Positions 8,044 through 16,206 of a stretch of 47,653 nucleotides of DNA are shown here, one piece after another. A program made the position numbers and the translations under genes. The number at the start of each line of letters is the position of its first letter. Positions within the stretch are counted from its first letter, which is position 1. The notes beneath the pieces were generated by a model that saw only the letters and a program-made list of their open reading frames with translations, was not told where the DNA came from and searched no databases. The stretch spans positions 1 to 47,653 of the forward strand of contig DALYLQ010000015.1 of NCBI GenBank assembly GCA_031976225.1, given 5' to 3'. This DNA comes from UBA10646 sp003456175 (GTDB lineage Bacteria; Bacteroidota; Bacteroidia; Chitinophagales; Chitinophagaceae).

Positions 8044-10278
8044 CTAGGCCAAATCAAAACGATCTAGGTTCATTACCTTGCTCCAAGCAGCCACAAAATC
8101 GTGTACAAACTGCTCTTTACCATCTTCACAAGCATATACTTCGGCAATAGCACGAAGCTCTGTGTTTGAACCAAAAATTAAATCGGCACGTGTGGCAGTC
8201 CACTTAACAGCGCCTGTTGCTCTATCGCTACCAATAAAGCCTTGTTGCACGCTATCAGCAGCTTTCCAAGTAGTACCAAAATCAAGCAAATTCACAAAGA
8301 AATCGTTGGTTAGTAAGCCGGGCTTATCGGTAAATACGCCATGCTTAGAACCATCGTAATTGGCATCGAGTGCACGCAAGCCACCAACTAAAACCGTCAT
8401 TTCAGGTGCAGTAAGTGTGAGTAGTTGTGCCTTGTCTATCAATAGCTCTTCTGAACTTGCGGTAGCTCTTCTGCTTAAATAGTTACGGAAACCATCGGCA
8501 ATAGGCTCTAATACTGCGAAGGATTCCACATCAGTTTGAGCTTCGCTAGCATCGGTACGACCAGGTGTGAAGGGAACAGTAATGTTATGACCTGCATCTT
8601 TCGCTGCTTTTTCAATTGCTGCGGCACCGCCTAACACAATAATATCAGCCAAAGAAACTGCTTTACCATTGGTTTGTGCTGCATTAAATGCTTGTTGTAC
8701 ACCTTCTAATGCACTCAAAACTTTTGCCAACCGAGCAGGGTTATTGGCTTCCCAATATTTCTGTGGAGCTAAACGAATACGAGCTCCATTGGCACCACCA
8801 CGCTTATCAGAACCTCTAAAGGTTGATGCAGAAGCCCAAGCTGTAGCTACTAATTCGCCTACGGTTAAACCTGTAGCTAAAATTTGAGCTTTTAAGCTTG
8901 TAATATCATTAGCATCTATTAAAGTATGTGTAACGGCCGGAATAGGATCTTGCCAAATTAACTCCTCGTTTGGCACTTCAGGACCTAAGTAGCGACCACG
9001 TGGACCCATATCGCGGTGGGTTAACTTAAACCAAGCACGTGCGAAAGCATCTGCAAAAGCATCAGGGTTTTCGTAAAAATGACGTGATACTTTTTCATAT
9101 GCAGGATCGAAACGCAATGCTAAATCGGTAGTTAACATCATCGGCTGATGACGCTTACTGGCATCATGTGCATCGGGCACAGTACCTTCACCTGCATTGC
9201 CTTTTGGCTTCCACTGATGTGCACCGGCAGGGCTTTTTGTAAGTTCCCACTCGTATTCGAACAAATGCTTGAAATAATCGTGGCTCCATTGTGCTGGTGT
9301 GGTAGTCCAAGCACCTTCTAAACCACTCGTAATCGTATCTTCAGAATGACCTTTACCGAAAGTGTTTTTCCAACCTGTGCTCTGCTCTTCAATACTTGCA
9401 CCGGCAGGCTCTGCACCTACATATTTGCTTGGGTCGGCAGCACCGTGGGTTTTACCGAAAGTGTGACCACCAGCAATCAATGCTACTGTTTCCTCATCGT
9501 TCATTGCCATACGGCCAAATGTTTCACGAATATCACGAGCAGAAGCAATTGGATCAGGATTACCATTAGGTCCTTCTGGATTCACATAGATTAAACCCAT
9601 TTGAACAGCAGCTAATGGATTTTCTAGTTCACGGTCGCCTGTGTAACGGTTATCGCCCAACCATTCTTTTTCAGAACCCCAGTATACATCTTCTTCTGGC
9701 TCCCAAACATCTTCACGGCCACCAGCAAAACCAAATGTTTTGAAACCCATTGTTTCGAGGGCTACGTTACCAGCAAGTATCATTAAATCGGCCCAAGAAA
9801 GCTTTTTACCATATTTTCTTTTAATAGGCCATAACAACAAACGAGCCTTATCTAAATTGGCATTATCAGGCCAGCTATTCAACGGTGCAAAACGCTGTGT
9901 ACCTGTGCCAGCGCCACCACGACCATCAGAAATACGGTATGTACCCGCACTATGCCAAGCCATACGAATCATAAATGGACCATAATGACCATAATCGGCA
10001 GGCCACCAATCTTGCGAAGTAGTCATTAACGCTGCCAAATCTTTCTTAACAGCATCGTAATCTAAACTTTTGAAAGCCTCAGCATAATTGAACTGCTCAC
10101 CCATTGGGTTAGATAAGTTCGAGTGCTGACGTAAAATGTTTAATTTCAATTGATTCGGCCACCAATCGCGGTTGCGAGTGCCGCCACCAGCTCCTTGCTT
10201 CAAAGCACCACCAGCGAACGGACATTTACTTTCGCCATTCACGTTATAAGACGTGTGGCTGTGTGTGTTTTCTGCCAT
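8044..10278 (-). CDS. katG: Bifunctional catalase-peroxidase KatG
   Basis: A 744-residue heme enzyme that dismutates H2O2 and has peroxidase activity. The distal-site triad is Arg105, Trp108 and His109 in MIRMAWHSAGTYR. The proximal heme ligand is the His of GGHTFGKTHGA. The Tyr of LIYVNPEGPNG and the Trp above can form the Met-Tyr-Trp adduct. The second, degenerate peroxidase domain is also present (AWASASTFRGSDKRGG), so the length is complete. The start is MAENTHSHTS at 10278. It has its own promoter (10332-10364) and terminator (7999-8023), so it is monocistronic. Confidence 0.97.
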   Translation of the reverse strand: MAENTHSHTSYNVNGESKCPFAGGALKQGAGGGTRNRDWWPNQLKLNILRQHSNLSNPMGEQFNYAEAFKSLDYDAVKKDLAALMTTSQDWWPADYGHYGPFMIRMAWHSAGTYRISDGRGGAGTGTQRFAPLNSWPDNANLDKARLLLWPIKRKYGKKLSWADLMILAGNVALETMGFKTFGFAGGREDVWEPEEDVYWGSEKEWLGDNRYTGDRELENPLAAVQMGLIYVNPEGPNGNPDPIASARDIRETFGRMAMNDEETVALIAGGHTFGKTHGAADPSKYVGAEPAGASIEEQSTGWKNTFGKGHSEDTITSGLEGAWTTTPAQWSHDYFKHLFEYEWELTKSPAGAHQWKPKGNAGEGTVPDAHDASKRHQPMMLTTDLALRFDPAYEKVSRHFYENPDAFADAFARAWFKLTHRDMGPRGRYLGPEVPNEELIWQDPIPAVTHTLIDANDITSLKAQILATGLTVGELVATAWASASTFRGSDKRGGANGARIRLAPQKYWEANNPARLAKVLSALEGVQQAFNAAQTNGKAVSLADIIVLGGAAAIEKAAKDAGHNITVPFTPGRTDASEAQTDVESFAVLEPIADGFRNYLSRRATASSEELLIDKAQLLTLTAPEMTVLVGGLRALDANYDGSKHGVFTDKPGLLTNDFFVNLLDFGTTWKAADSVQQGFIGSDRATGAVKWTATRADLIFGSNTELRAIAEVYACEDGKEQFVHDFVAAWSKVMNLDRFDLA

Positions 10279-10331
10279 TGTATACAATTTATAATGTAAA
10301 AATGTGATGAAAATATCGATTGCTAGCACTT

Positions 10332-10364
10332 CAAAGTTATCCTAAGAAGCTGCTTGCAGCGCAA
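10332..10364 (-). promoter_or_regulatory. katG promoter, Bacteroidota type
   Basis: On the minus strand TTG (10364-10362), a 22-bp spacer, then TAACTTTG (10339-10332), which matches the TAnnTTTG -7 box. The predicted leader is about 50 nt. The ATAG-N7-CTAT dyad 10413-10427 lies about 50 bp further upstream. Confidence 0.5.
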
Positions 10365-10484
10365 CATTACAGCTTATAACAGATAAATAGAATTGATTGT
10401 TTTTATAGAAATATAGATTTTATCTATCGATGTGCAAGATTGGCATTTCAAAAACTATATCAAGCCACCTTTCTCCTTACGGTA

Positions 10485-10555
10485 AATGATAACAAGATCA
10501 TTTACATGTATTACCCACATCAATTTATACTGCTTATTAATCATTTACCGTAAGG
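10485..10555. repeat. Inverted pair of the dispersed word (divergent gap)
   Basis: Exact CCTTACGGTAAATG (10485-10498), 43-bp spacer, exact CATTTACCGTAAGG (10542-10555). The 399-bp gap 10279-10677 between katG and the next plus-strand gene also holds the katG promoter and an AT-rich ATAG-N7-CTAT dyad. Nothing else was recognised there. Confidence 0.9.
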
Positions 10556-10677
10556 TTTTCTTAACAAATGCCTCCAATCATAGTATACAATCGCCGCTCT
10601 TGTAAAACCATTACTGCATTACACCAACGGTAGTAGCAGCCATTATTACAACACTAGTTTCACAGCAAAAACAAGCT

Positions 10678-11421
10678 ATGAAACACATGCTAACAACCCT
10701 TTTTATTGTAAGTAGTATTACTTGCTTTTCGCAACCACTACAAATAACGCCCTCGAGAAGCGCAACAGAACGAAAATGGATGAAGCCAGAATCGTATGAA
10801 ATGGAGTGGTACATGCTGAATAATGGTAATAAAACCATACTTGGCACTGTAACTACCAATGTGAGTATTCAAAAAAACCAGTTGTATTTGGTAACAAGTG
10901 TAGCACTAAAACAAATGCCGGGCAAGTGGGTAGATACTTCTATTGCAAATGCAAATACACTGGCACCTGTGTATCATGCTTCTTACAATCAACAAAGAGA
11001 TATGGCGTTGCATTTCAACGATAATGTAACAGGTTATTATCACGATAAAATGAAAAGTCAGTATAACATGGTTAATGAAGCATCGGAAGTAAGCTTCTTT
11101 GATAGCAACCTGTACCCTTACCTACTACGCTTTTTATCATTCAAAGAAAATTATACCGCTGCAATTCCCATTTTTGATTACAACCCTAATGGTGCGATGG
11201 GTGTGGTACATGCGTACATTACGAATGTAACTACAAGCACTATTGAACACAAACAACTAGGTAAGCGAACAGTATGGGCTGTTACTGTTACTGATGAACT
11301 TAATGGTAATGCTGCCAGCACTAGCATTTACTACATTGATCAACAAGATAGAACTTTATGGAAACAAGAAATTACTGCTGGTAAAAGAACGATGTTGATG
11401 ACTAGAAAAGATGTTTTATAA
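10678..11421 (+). CDS. Secreted protein, possibly DUF3108-like
   Basis: A 247-residue protein with a signal peptide (MKHMLTTLFIVSSITCFSQ, cleavage near residue 19). The mature part is an all-beta type sequence with repeated Thr/Asn-rich strands, including the AIPIFDYNPN segment and a late SIYYIDQQDRTLWKQEI segment. That layout resembles DUF3108-type periplasmic proteins, but I cannot confirm the family. There is no catalytic motif. It is followed by a strong terminator and then the NUDIX gene. Confidence 0.6.
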   Translation: MKHMLTTLFIVSSITCFSQPLQITPSRSATERKWMKPESYEMEWYMLNNGNKTILGTVTTNVSIQKNQLYLVTSVALKQMPGKWVDTSIANANTLAPVYHASYNQQRDMALHFNDNVTGYYHDKMKSQYNMVNEASEVSFFDSNLYPYLLRFLSFKENYTAAIPIFDYNPNGAMGVVHAYITNVTTSTIEHKQLGKRTVWAVTVTDELNGNAASTSIYYIDQQDRTLWKQEITAGKRTMLMTRKDVL

Positions 11422-11467
11422 TCAAAGCAAAAGCAGTGCTCGGAGGTGTTACTTACAGTTGTTCGGC

Positions 11468-11502
11468 AAAGCTAACTATCAAATAGTTAGCTTTGTTTTT
11501 TA
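11468..11502 (+). terminator. Rho-independent terminator before the NUDIX gene
   Basis: AAAGCTAACTAT (11468-11479), loop CAA, ATAGTTAGCTTT (11483-11494), then TTTTTT. It ends only about 10 nt before the next start codon. Its 3' arm overlaps a TAGCTTTG sequence (11488-11495) that fits a -7 box. Confidence 0.85.
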
Positions 11503-11511
11503 AGCTTGTAT

Positions 11512-11955
11512 ATGTCGCAACCATTACCCATCATTATTGCAGCGGGTGGCTTGGTAACCAACAGTAACCAAGAACTGCTCATGATTTTTAGAAGAGAAAA
11601 GTGGGATTTACCGAAAGGTAAACTAGATCCGAATGAAGATATCCCTACATGTGCCATCAGAGAAGTAACGGAAGAAACAGGTGTTGCACCGCTAACACTC
11701 ACCCAGTTTCACCACATTACCTATCACGATTATTTCGATACTTGGCAGCAGCAAAATGTTCGTAAAGCTACGCATTGGTATGGAATGACTACAATAGGCG
11801 AACCTACTCTATTACCTCAAACTGAAGAAGATATTACAGCAGTTGCTTGGGTTCCACTATCGCAAATAGCTGATAAGCTAGCCAATACGTATCCAAACAT
11901 CGTTGAGGTAGTTACGAGGTGGCTGCAACATCACGCTTTACAACAGCAACTGTGA
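11512..11955 (+). CDS. NUDIX hydrolase
   Basis: A 147-residue nucleoside-diphosphate-X hydrolase. The Nudix box fits the consensus exactly: Gly36, Glu42, then R50-E51-V52-T53-E54-E55-T56-G57-V58, with the metal ligands Glu51, Glu54 and Glu55. The substrate (damaged dNTP, NDP-sugar, Ap4A or other) cannot be read from the motif. The start is ATG 11512; an in-frame TTG two codons earlier is less likely. The 3' end overlaps the convergent thioesterase gene by 44 bp. Confidence 0.85.
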   Translation: MSQPLPIIIAAGGLVTNSNQELLMIFRREKWDLPKGKLDPNEDIPTCAIREVTEETGVAPLTLTQFHHITYHDYFDTWQQQNVRKATHWYGMTTIGEPTLLPQTEEDITAVAWVPLSQIADKLANTYPNIVEVVTRWLQHHALQQQL

Positions 11956-12358
11956 GTCGGCTTACGCATACAAGCCTGTTGCGTTCATCCGTAATTTTAA
12001 TATCCCAAACATGAGAAGTTCTGCCAAGGTGTAGCGGTGTTGCGGTGGCTACAACAATACCACTTTTAACGCTACGCAAATGGTTGGCGTTAATTTCCAT
12101 GCCTACACAATAGTATTTGTCGTGATTCACTACCAATGCACTAGCAACGCTACCAACTGTTTCGGCTAATGCCACACTTGCACCACCATGTAATAATCCA
12201 TATGGTTGATGTGTTCTATGATCTACCGGCATTGATGCTTGCAAAAAATTAGTACCAACAGCAACAAAACGCATTCCTAAATGCTCGCCTAGTGTGTTTT
12301 TGCCCCAATGTTCGAAATCTGATACATTCAAATCTTTCTTAAACCAAATTGTATCCAT
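11912..12358 (-). CDS. Hotdog-fold acyl-CoA thioesterase (PaaI/YdiI-like)
   Basis: A 148-residue single hotdog domain. The family signature THQPYGLLHGGASVALAETVGS (about residues 48-67) contains the catalytic Glu of AET and the HGG turn. The C-terminal strands SVKSGIVVATATPLHLGRTSHVWDIKI also fit. Such proteins hydrolyse aromatic or small acyl-CoA thioesters, and YdiI-like members act on 1,4-dihydroxy-2-naphthoyl-CoA in menaquinone synthesis. The substrate here is not decided. It lies 9 bp downstream of coaD on the same strand and is probably cotranscribed. Confidence 0.85.
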   Translation of the reverse strand: MDTIWFKKDLNVSDFEHWGKNTLGEHLGMRFVAVGTNFLQASMPVDHRTHQPYGLLHGGASVALAETVGSVASALVVNHDKYYCVGMEINANHLRSVKSGIVVATATPLHLGRTSHVWDIKITDERNRLVCVSRLTVAVVKRDVAATS

Positions 12359-12367
12359 TTTTTTTTA

Positions 12368-12835
12368 TTATCGTTGTAAGCTATCTATTACTGCTTGTGG
12401 TAAAAAGGGAGAAGCATCTCCCCCATTTTTAATAATATCTCGAACAATGGTACTTGCTACCGATGTATACTTAGGTTCGCCTGTTAAAAACACTGTTTCA
12501 ATATGCCGATCTAATGTTCTGTTCGCATCGGCAATCATTTTTTCGTACTCAAAATCGCTTACAAACCGAATACCACGTAGTATAAAACGAGCACCAATAC
12601 TTTGGCAATAATTTACCGTAAGGCCATCGTAAGTCGCAGCTTCAACTTTAGGTTCATTTGCAAAAATTTGTTGAACCCAAACAGCCCGTTGTTCTGCACT
12701 AAACATAGGAGTTTTGGCAGCATTAGCGCCAATACCAACAATTATTTTATCGAATAATGGCAAGGCTCTTTCAATGATATCAATATGGCCCAATGTAATA
12801 GGATCGAAAGTACCAGGGAAAAGACAAATACGCAT
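12368..12835 (-). CDS. coaD: Phosphopantetheine adenylyltransferase CoaD
   Basis: A 155-residue enzyme for the penultimate step of coenzyme A synthesis (4'-phosphopantetheine plus ATP to dephospho-CoA). The nucleotidyltransferase motif is FPGTFDPITLGHIDII (residues 6-21, TxGH). The second motif, the (I/V)SSTxxR type, appears as VASTIVRDI. The start MRICLFPGTFDP is clear. The dispersed word sits inside at 12610-12623 with one mismatch, coding for the conserved YDGLTVNYC segment without disturbing the alignment. Downstream genes are the thioesterase and, upstream by 23 bp, the aminotransferase. Confidence 0.95.
   Translation of the reverse strand: MRICLFPGTFDPITLGHIDIIERALPLFDKIIVGIGANAAKTPMFSAEQRAVWVQQIFANEPKVEAATYDGLTVNYCQSIGARFILRGIRFVSDFEYEKMIADANRTLDRHIETVFLTGEPKYTSVASTIVRDIIKNGGDASPFLPQAVIDSLQR
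12610..12623 (-). repeat. Dispersed word, one mismatch (inside coaD)
   Basis: AATTTACCGTAAGG on the plus strand. The coding strand reads G-L-T-V-N-Y. Confidence 0.75.
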
Positions 12836-12858
12836 AACATTATAATTAATAACAATAC

Positions 12859-14034
12859 TTATAAACGCTTTTGTAACGCTTGTTCAATTCTATTCAATCC
12901 TTCTTCTAACACTGCTTTACTGGTGCTAATACAAATTCTAATATGCCCTTCGGCACCAGGGCCAAACCAACGTGCAGCCCCGGGTACAACCGCCACTTTA
13001 GCTTTTTCCATACAGAAGCTTGCAAATTCGGTGCTTGTCATACCAGTACCTGTAATATTAGGAAACACCAAGTAACAACCTTGCGGTAAATGACATGTAA
13101 TTCCCGGCATGGCATTCAACCGCTCAACGGAGTAATTACGCATAGCAGTAAGGTGTTCTAAAAAAGCATCTACCCAATACCACGCATGTTCAAAAGCAGC
13201 TTGCCCTGCCACTTGCGATAAGGTGCTTACACCATAAGCCGTAGTTCGCATTTGCGATACCTGCAATAAACCCTCGTGTACATTGGCATTCGGACTTACT
13301 ATAAACCCAACCCTTAAGCCTGCCATACCAAAGCTCTTGCTAAACCCGTACACCGTTATCGTTCTTGCTGCAATTGCAGCATTGAGAGAAGCCACACTTA
13401 CAAACGATGCCTCTGGAAAAATGATATCACTCCAAATTTCGTCGTTCATAATCCACAGGTTATATTTTACCGCAAGGTTACCTATGGCCAATAACTCATC
13501 ACGCGAAAACACTTTACCAATTGGGTTCAATGGGTTACACAAGCATAACATTTTGGTGCTAGGTGTAATCATTGTTTCAAGTAGGTGTATATCAAAAACA
13601 CCTGTAGTAACATCAATGGGTAGTAGTTTGGCTACACCGCCTGCATTATCTACAGCGGCTTTGAACAAAAAATCTACGGGATCAAAAACAATGGCTTCTT
13701 CACCGGGCTGTAAGCAATACTTTGCAATGATAAACATACCCTGCGCAGCACTATCCACAGGTAGTACTAAATCGTCATGTGTATGAATTTGCTTACGTTG
13801 CTGCAATGTAGCCGCAATGGTTTTGCGAAACTCAGGCAAGCCTTCTGCAGGTCCATAACTAAACACACGTTCATCTGCATATTGCTTAATTGCATGAGCA
13901 ATTTCTGGAGCACTACTAAAATCGGGGTCGGCTGCGGTAAGCGGAATAACATCTTCTGGAAGTGTTGCCCATCGTAAGTTATACGCCCTACTACGTAAGG
14001 CTTTCAGGTTAATATCGGTAGCAGAAAATGACAC
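12859..14034 (-). CDS. PLP-dependent aminotransferase, class I/II
   Basis: A 391-residue fold-type I aminotransferase. Visible are the N-terminal PLTAADPDF, FSYGPAEGLPEFR, the PLNPIGKVFS loop that binds the cofactor, NDEIWSDIIF (Asp for the pyridine nitrogen), and the Schiff-base Lys in VYGFSKSFGMAGLRVGF. A C-terminal GAARWFGPGAEGHIRICIS holds the substrate-binding Arg. Candidates include aspartate aminotransferase and MalY/PatB-like C-S lyases. The motifs do not decide between them. Two dispersed-word variants lie inside: at 13079 (HLPQG) and at 13466 (NLAVKYN). Confidence 0.85.
   Translation of the reverse strand: MSFSATDINLKALRSRAYNLRWATLPEDVIPLTAADPDFSSAPEIAHAIKQYADERVFSYGPAEGLPEFRKTIAATLQQRKQIHTHDDLVLPVDSAAQGMFIIAKYCLQPGEEAIVFDPVDFLFKAAVDNAGGVAKLLPIDVTTGVFDIHLLETMITPSTKMLCLCNPLNPIGKVFSRDELLAIGNLAVKYNLWIMNDEIWSDIIFPEASFVSVASLNAAIAARTITVYGFSKSFGMAGLRVGFIVSPNANVHEGLLQVSQMRTTAYGVSTLSQVAGQAAFEHAWYWVDAFLEHLTAMRNYSVERLNAMPGITCHLPQGCYLVFPNITGTGMTSTEFASFCMEKAKVAVVPGAARWFGPGAEGHIRICISTSKAVLEEGLNRIEQALQKRL
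13079..13092 (+). repeat. Dispersed word, one mismatch (inside CDS)
   Basis: CCTTGCGGTAAATG. The coding strand reads C-H-L-P-Q-G. A weaker variant with a TTTACCGCAAGG core lies at 13466-13478. Confidence 0.65.
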
Positions 14035-14080
14035 AGCAATTGTTTAAGATATACAATAATAATGGCTTTCTAAAGCAAGA

Positions 14081-14105
14081 AACCCCTCAAAAGTGAGGGG
14101 TTTTT
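14081..14105 (-). terminator. fba terminator
   Basis: AACCCCTCA, loop AAAG, TGAGGGGTT (14081-14102), with TTTTT on the plus strand and TTTCTT on the minus strand. It lies just below the fba stop at 14123. Confidence 0.8.
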
Positions 14106-14106
14106 A

Positions 14107-14120
14107 CTTTACAGTAAATG
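14107..14120 (+). repeat. Variant CTTTACAGTAAATG
   Basis: Two mismatches from the dispersed word. The identical variant occurs at 28487-28500. Located between the terminator and the fba stop. Confidence 0.5.
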
Positions 14121-14122
14121 AA

Positions 14123-15190
14123 TTATGCATTGCGATTAACGCAATTCAAATCTTCGAATGCTACAGTTAAACGCTTGATAAATGTTTCTTCACCTTTACG
14201 CAACCACACTCTCGGATCGTAATATTTTTTGTTAGGCTTATCGGCACCTTCAGGATTACCTAATTGTGCTTGCAAATAAGCTTCTTTCGCTTTGTAGTTA
14301 TCTAGTACGCCTTCCCAAAAAGCCCACTGCAAGTCGGTATCAATATTCATTTTGATGGCACCATAGCTTATGGCTTCACGTATTTGATGTTGTGGACTAC
14401 CACTGCCACCATGGAATACAAAGTACACAGGCTTTTCACCAGTACCAAACTTCTCTTGAATATATACCTGACTGTTTTTCAAAATTTCAGGACGTAACTG
14501 TACATTACCCGGGCTGTACACACCGTGTACATTACCAAAAGCTGCTGCAACGGTAAATAAATCACCAACCTTACCTAATTCTTCATAAGCATAGGCAACG
14601 TGTTGTGGTTGCGTGTATAGTTTATCATTCTCTACATCACTGTTATCAACGCCATCTTCTTCGCCGCCAGTTACACCTAACTCAATTTCAATACCCATAC
14701 CCAAGGGCTGCATACGCTTGAAAAACTCAACAGAAGTATGAATATTTTCTTCAATAGGCTCTTCGCTTAAATCAAGCATGTGCGAACTGAACAATGGTTG
14801 TCCTTTTTCTTTAAAATATTGTTCACCAGCATCTATTAATCCGCTAATCCAAGGTAACCATTTTTTAGCAGCATGATCGGTATGAAGCACCACTGGAACA
14901 CCATAGTATTTAGCAACATTATGAATATGCAAAGCACCAGAAATAGCACCATAAATATTGGCTTGCAACGCATCGTTTGGCATACCCTTACCAGCAATAA
15001 ACTGAGCACCACCATTCGAAAACTGTATAATTACCGGACTATTTAATTTTGCTGCTGTTTCAAGCGTTGCATTAATACTGTTGGTACCAATAGTATTTAC
15101 AGCTGGTAATGCAAATTCGTTCGCTTTAGCATCTTGTAACAAAGCTTTTAATTCTTCGCCGTGTAACACACCGGCTCTGTACTTACCCAT
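14123..15190 (-). CDS. fba: Class II fructose-bisphosphate aldolase
   Basis: A 355-residue zinc aldolase for fructose-1,6-bisphosphate cleavage in glycolysis and gluconeogenesis. Class II landmarks are VVLHTDHAAKKWLPW (zinc His), the EIELGVTGGEEDGVDN loop, FHGGSGSP (the phosphate-binding glycines), and AIKMNIDTDLQWAF. The start MGKYRAGVLHGEEL and the full length match the Escherichia coli FbaA type (class IIA). Monocistronic, with the intergenic pair 15306-15351 upstream and terminator 14081-14105 downstream. Confidence 0.95.
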   Translation of the reverse strand: MGKYRAGVLHGEELKALLQDAKANEFALPAVNTIGTNSINATLETAAKLNSPVIIQFSNGGAQFIAGKGMPNDALQANIYGAISGALHIHNVAKYYGVPVVLHTDHAAKKWLPWISGLIDAGEQYFKEKGQPLFSSHMLDLSEEPIEENIHTSVEFFKRMQPLGMGIEIELGVTGGEEDGVDNSDVENDKLYTQPQHVAYAYEELGKVGDLFTVAAAFGNVHGVYSPGNVQLRPEILKNSQVYIQEKFGTGEKPVYFVFHGGSGSPQHQIREAISYGAIKMNIDTDLQWAFWEGVLDNYKAKEAYLQAQLGNPEGADKPNKKYYDPRVWLRKGEETFIKRLTVAFEDLNCVNRNA

Positions 15191-15305
15191 GATTCTGATT
15201 TTAAGTAGTTAGTGTAATAAGGATATGCCCAAAACACTTGTTTTTTGCGTGGCTAAGTTAACAGAAATACACCACAATTATGCCATAACAAGCATCTAAT
15301 AACCA

Positions 15306-15351
15306 CCTTACGGTAAATGGTAGTTGAACAAAATCAGCTTTTACCGCAAGG
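15306..15351. repeat. Inverted pair of the dispersed word (divergent gap)
   Basis: Exact CCTTACGGTAAATG (15306-15319), 18-bp spacer, and CTTTTACCGCAAGG (15338-15351, two mismatches). Located between fba and the YggS-type gene. The right copy lies just upstream of the candidate -7 box. Confidence 0.8.
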
Positions 15352-15356
15352 CCATC

Positions 15357-15364
15357 TATTTTTG
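15357..15364 (+). promoter_or_regulatory. Candidate -7 box of the YggS-type gene
   Basis: TATTTTTG fits TAnnTTTG. It is 20 bp before the start codon at 15385 and 5 bp after the dispersed-word copy. Confidence 0.4.
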
Positions 15365-15384
15365 CGGCTACATTTTTGAAAAAT

Positions 15385-16038
15385 ATGGCAGTTGCAGTTG
15401 AAAAATATAGGTCGCTTCAAACTGAGTTAACAACAAAACAAGTAACCTTGGTGGTAGTAAGCAAATTAAAACCAGCAGCGGATATTCAGTCGCTTTACAA
15501 CGAAGGCCACCGCCACTTTGGGGAAAATTACGTGCAAGAATTGGTAGTTAAACAAGCACAACTACCTAACGATATCCAATGGCATTTTATAGGGCACTTG
15601 CAAAGCAACAAGGTAAAGTACATTGCTCCTTTTGTGCACATTATACACGGTATCGATAGCTTGAAACTATTGCAAGAAGTGAATAAGCAAGCCGCTAAAA
15701 ATCAACGTATCATTCAATGCTTGTTGCAAGTACATATTGCCACAGAAGATACTAAACACGGCATGAATGCCAGTGAATTAGCTACAACATTAGACCACAT
15801 AAGTAATCACCCACTACCCCACGTGCAAGTGGTTGGATTAATGGGTATGGCTAGCTTCACCGATAACACAACACAACTTTCGAAAGAATTTAGCACCCTG
15901 CAACAATTGTATCAACAATATCAACATCTTGGTTTTAATACACTATCCATGGGCATGAGCGGCGATTACGAACTAGCCATAAGCCATGGAAGCAATATGG
16001 TACGCATAGGCAGCCTTTTATTTGGCCACAGAAGCTAA
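15385..16038 (+). CDS. yggS: YggS/PROSC-family PLP homeostasis protein
   Basis: A 217-residue single-domain alanine-racemase-like barrel protein that binds pyridoxal phosphate but is not a racemase. The PLP Lys27 lies in VVVSKLKPA. Also visible are the family's GEN(Y)VQE (GHRHFGENYVQEL), WHFIGHLQSNK, HSIDS-like HGIDSLKLL, and the C-terminal LSMGMSGDYELAISHGSNMVRIGSLLFG. The ATG at 15385 is preferred over the TTG at 15376. In other bacteria it buffers free PLP. Followed after 168 bp by gyrB; an inverted word pair lies in that gap. Confidence 0.93.
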   Translation: MAVAVEKYRSLQTELTTKQVTLVVVSKLKPAADIQSLYNEGHRHFGENYVQELVVKQAQLPNDIQWHFIGHLQSNKVKYIAPFVHIIHGIDSLKLLQEVNKQAAKNQRIIQCLLQVHIATEDTKHGMNASELATTLDHISNHPLPHVQVVGLMGMASFTDNTTQLSKEFSTLQQLYQQYQHLGFNTLSMGMSGDYELAISHGSNMVRIGSLLFGHRS

Positions 16039-16041
16039 TTA

Positions 16042-16097
16042 CCTTACGGTAAATGGTGGAACAAAATGTAGCGTTAAGTATATCTTTTACCGTAAGG
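16042..16097. repeat. Inverted pair of the dispersed word
   Basis: Exact CCTTACGGTAAATG (16042-16055), 28-bp spacer, CTTTTACCGTAAGG (16084-16097, one mismatch). Located between tandem yggS and gyrB. Confidence 0.85.
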
Positions 16098-16206
16098 TGA
16101 ACATATTTTCCACACCTCTGTGAAAGGGTATTTTAACCCCACATCTTGGGCGTAAAAACCTTATTTTCGCAAGCCCGCACAAACAACCAAAAAAGCGGAT
16201 TTTCGC

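Noticed and set aside
8669..9985. Several long plus-strand open frames opposite katG
   Set aside because: Antisense shadows of a highly conserved gene with no family resemblance.
11608..11620. TTTACCGAAAGGTAA in the NUDIX gene
   Set aside because: Looks like the word but has an extra A-run in the middle and encodes the conserved LPKGK of the Nudix box.
16106..16114. TTTTCCACA, a match to the DnaA-box pattern, upstream of gyrB
   Set aside because: A single box with no cluster or AT-rich unwinding element and no dnaA nearby. Not enough for an origin.
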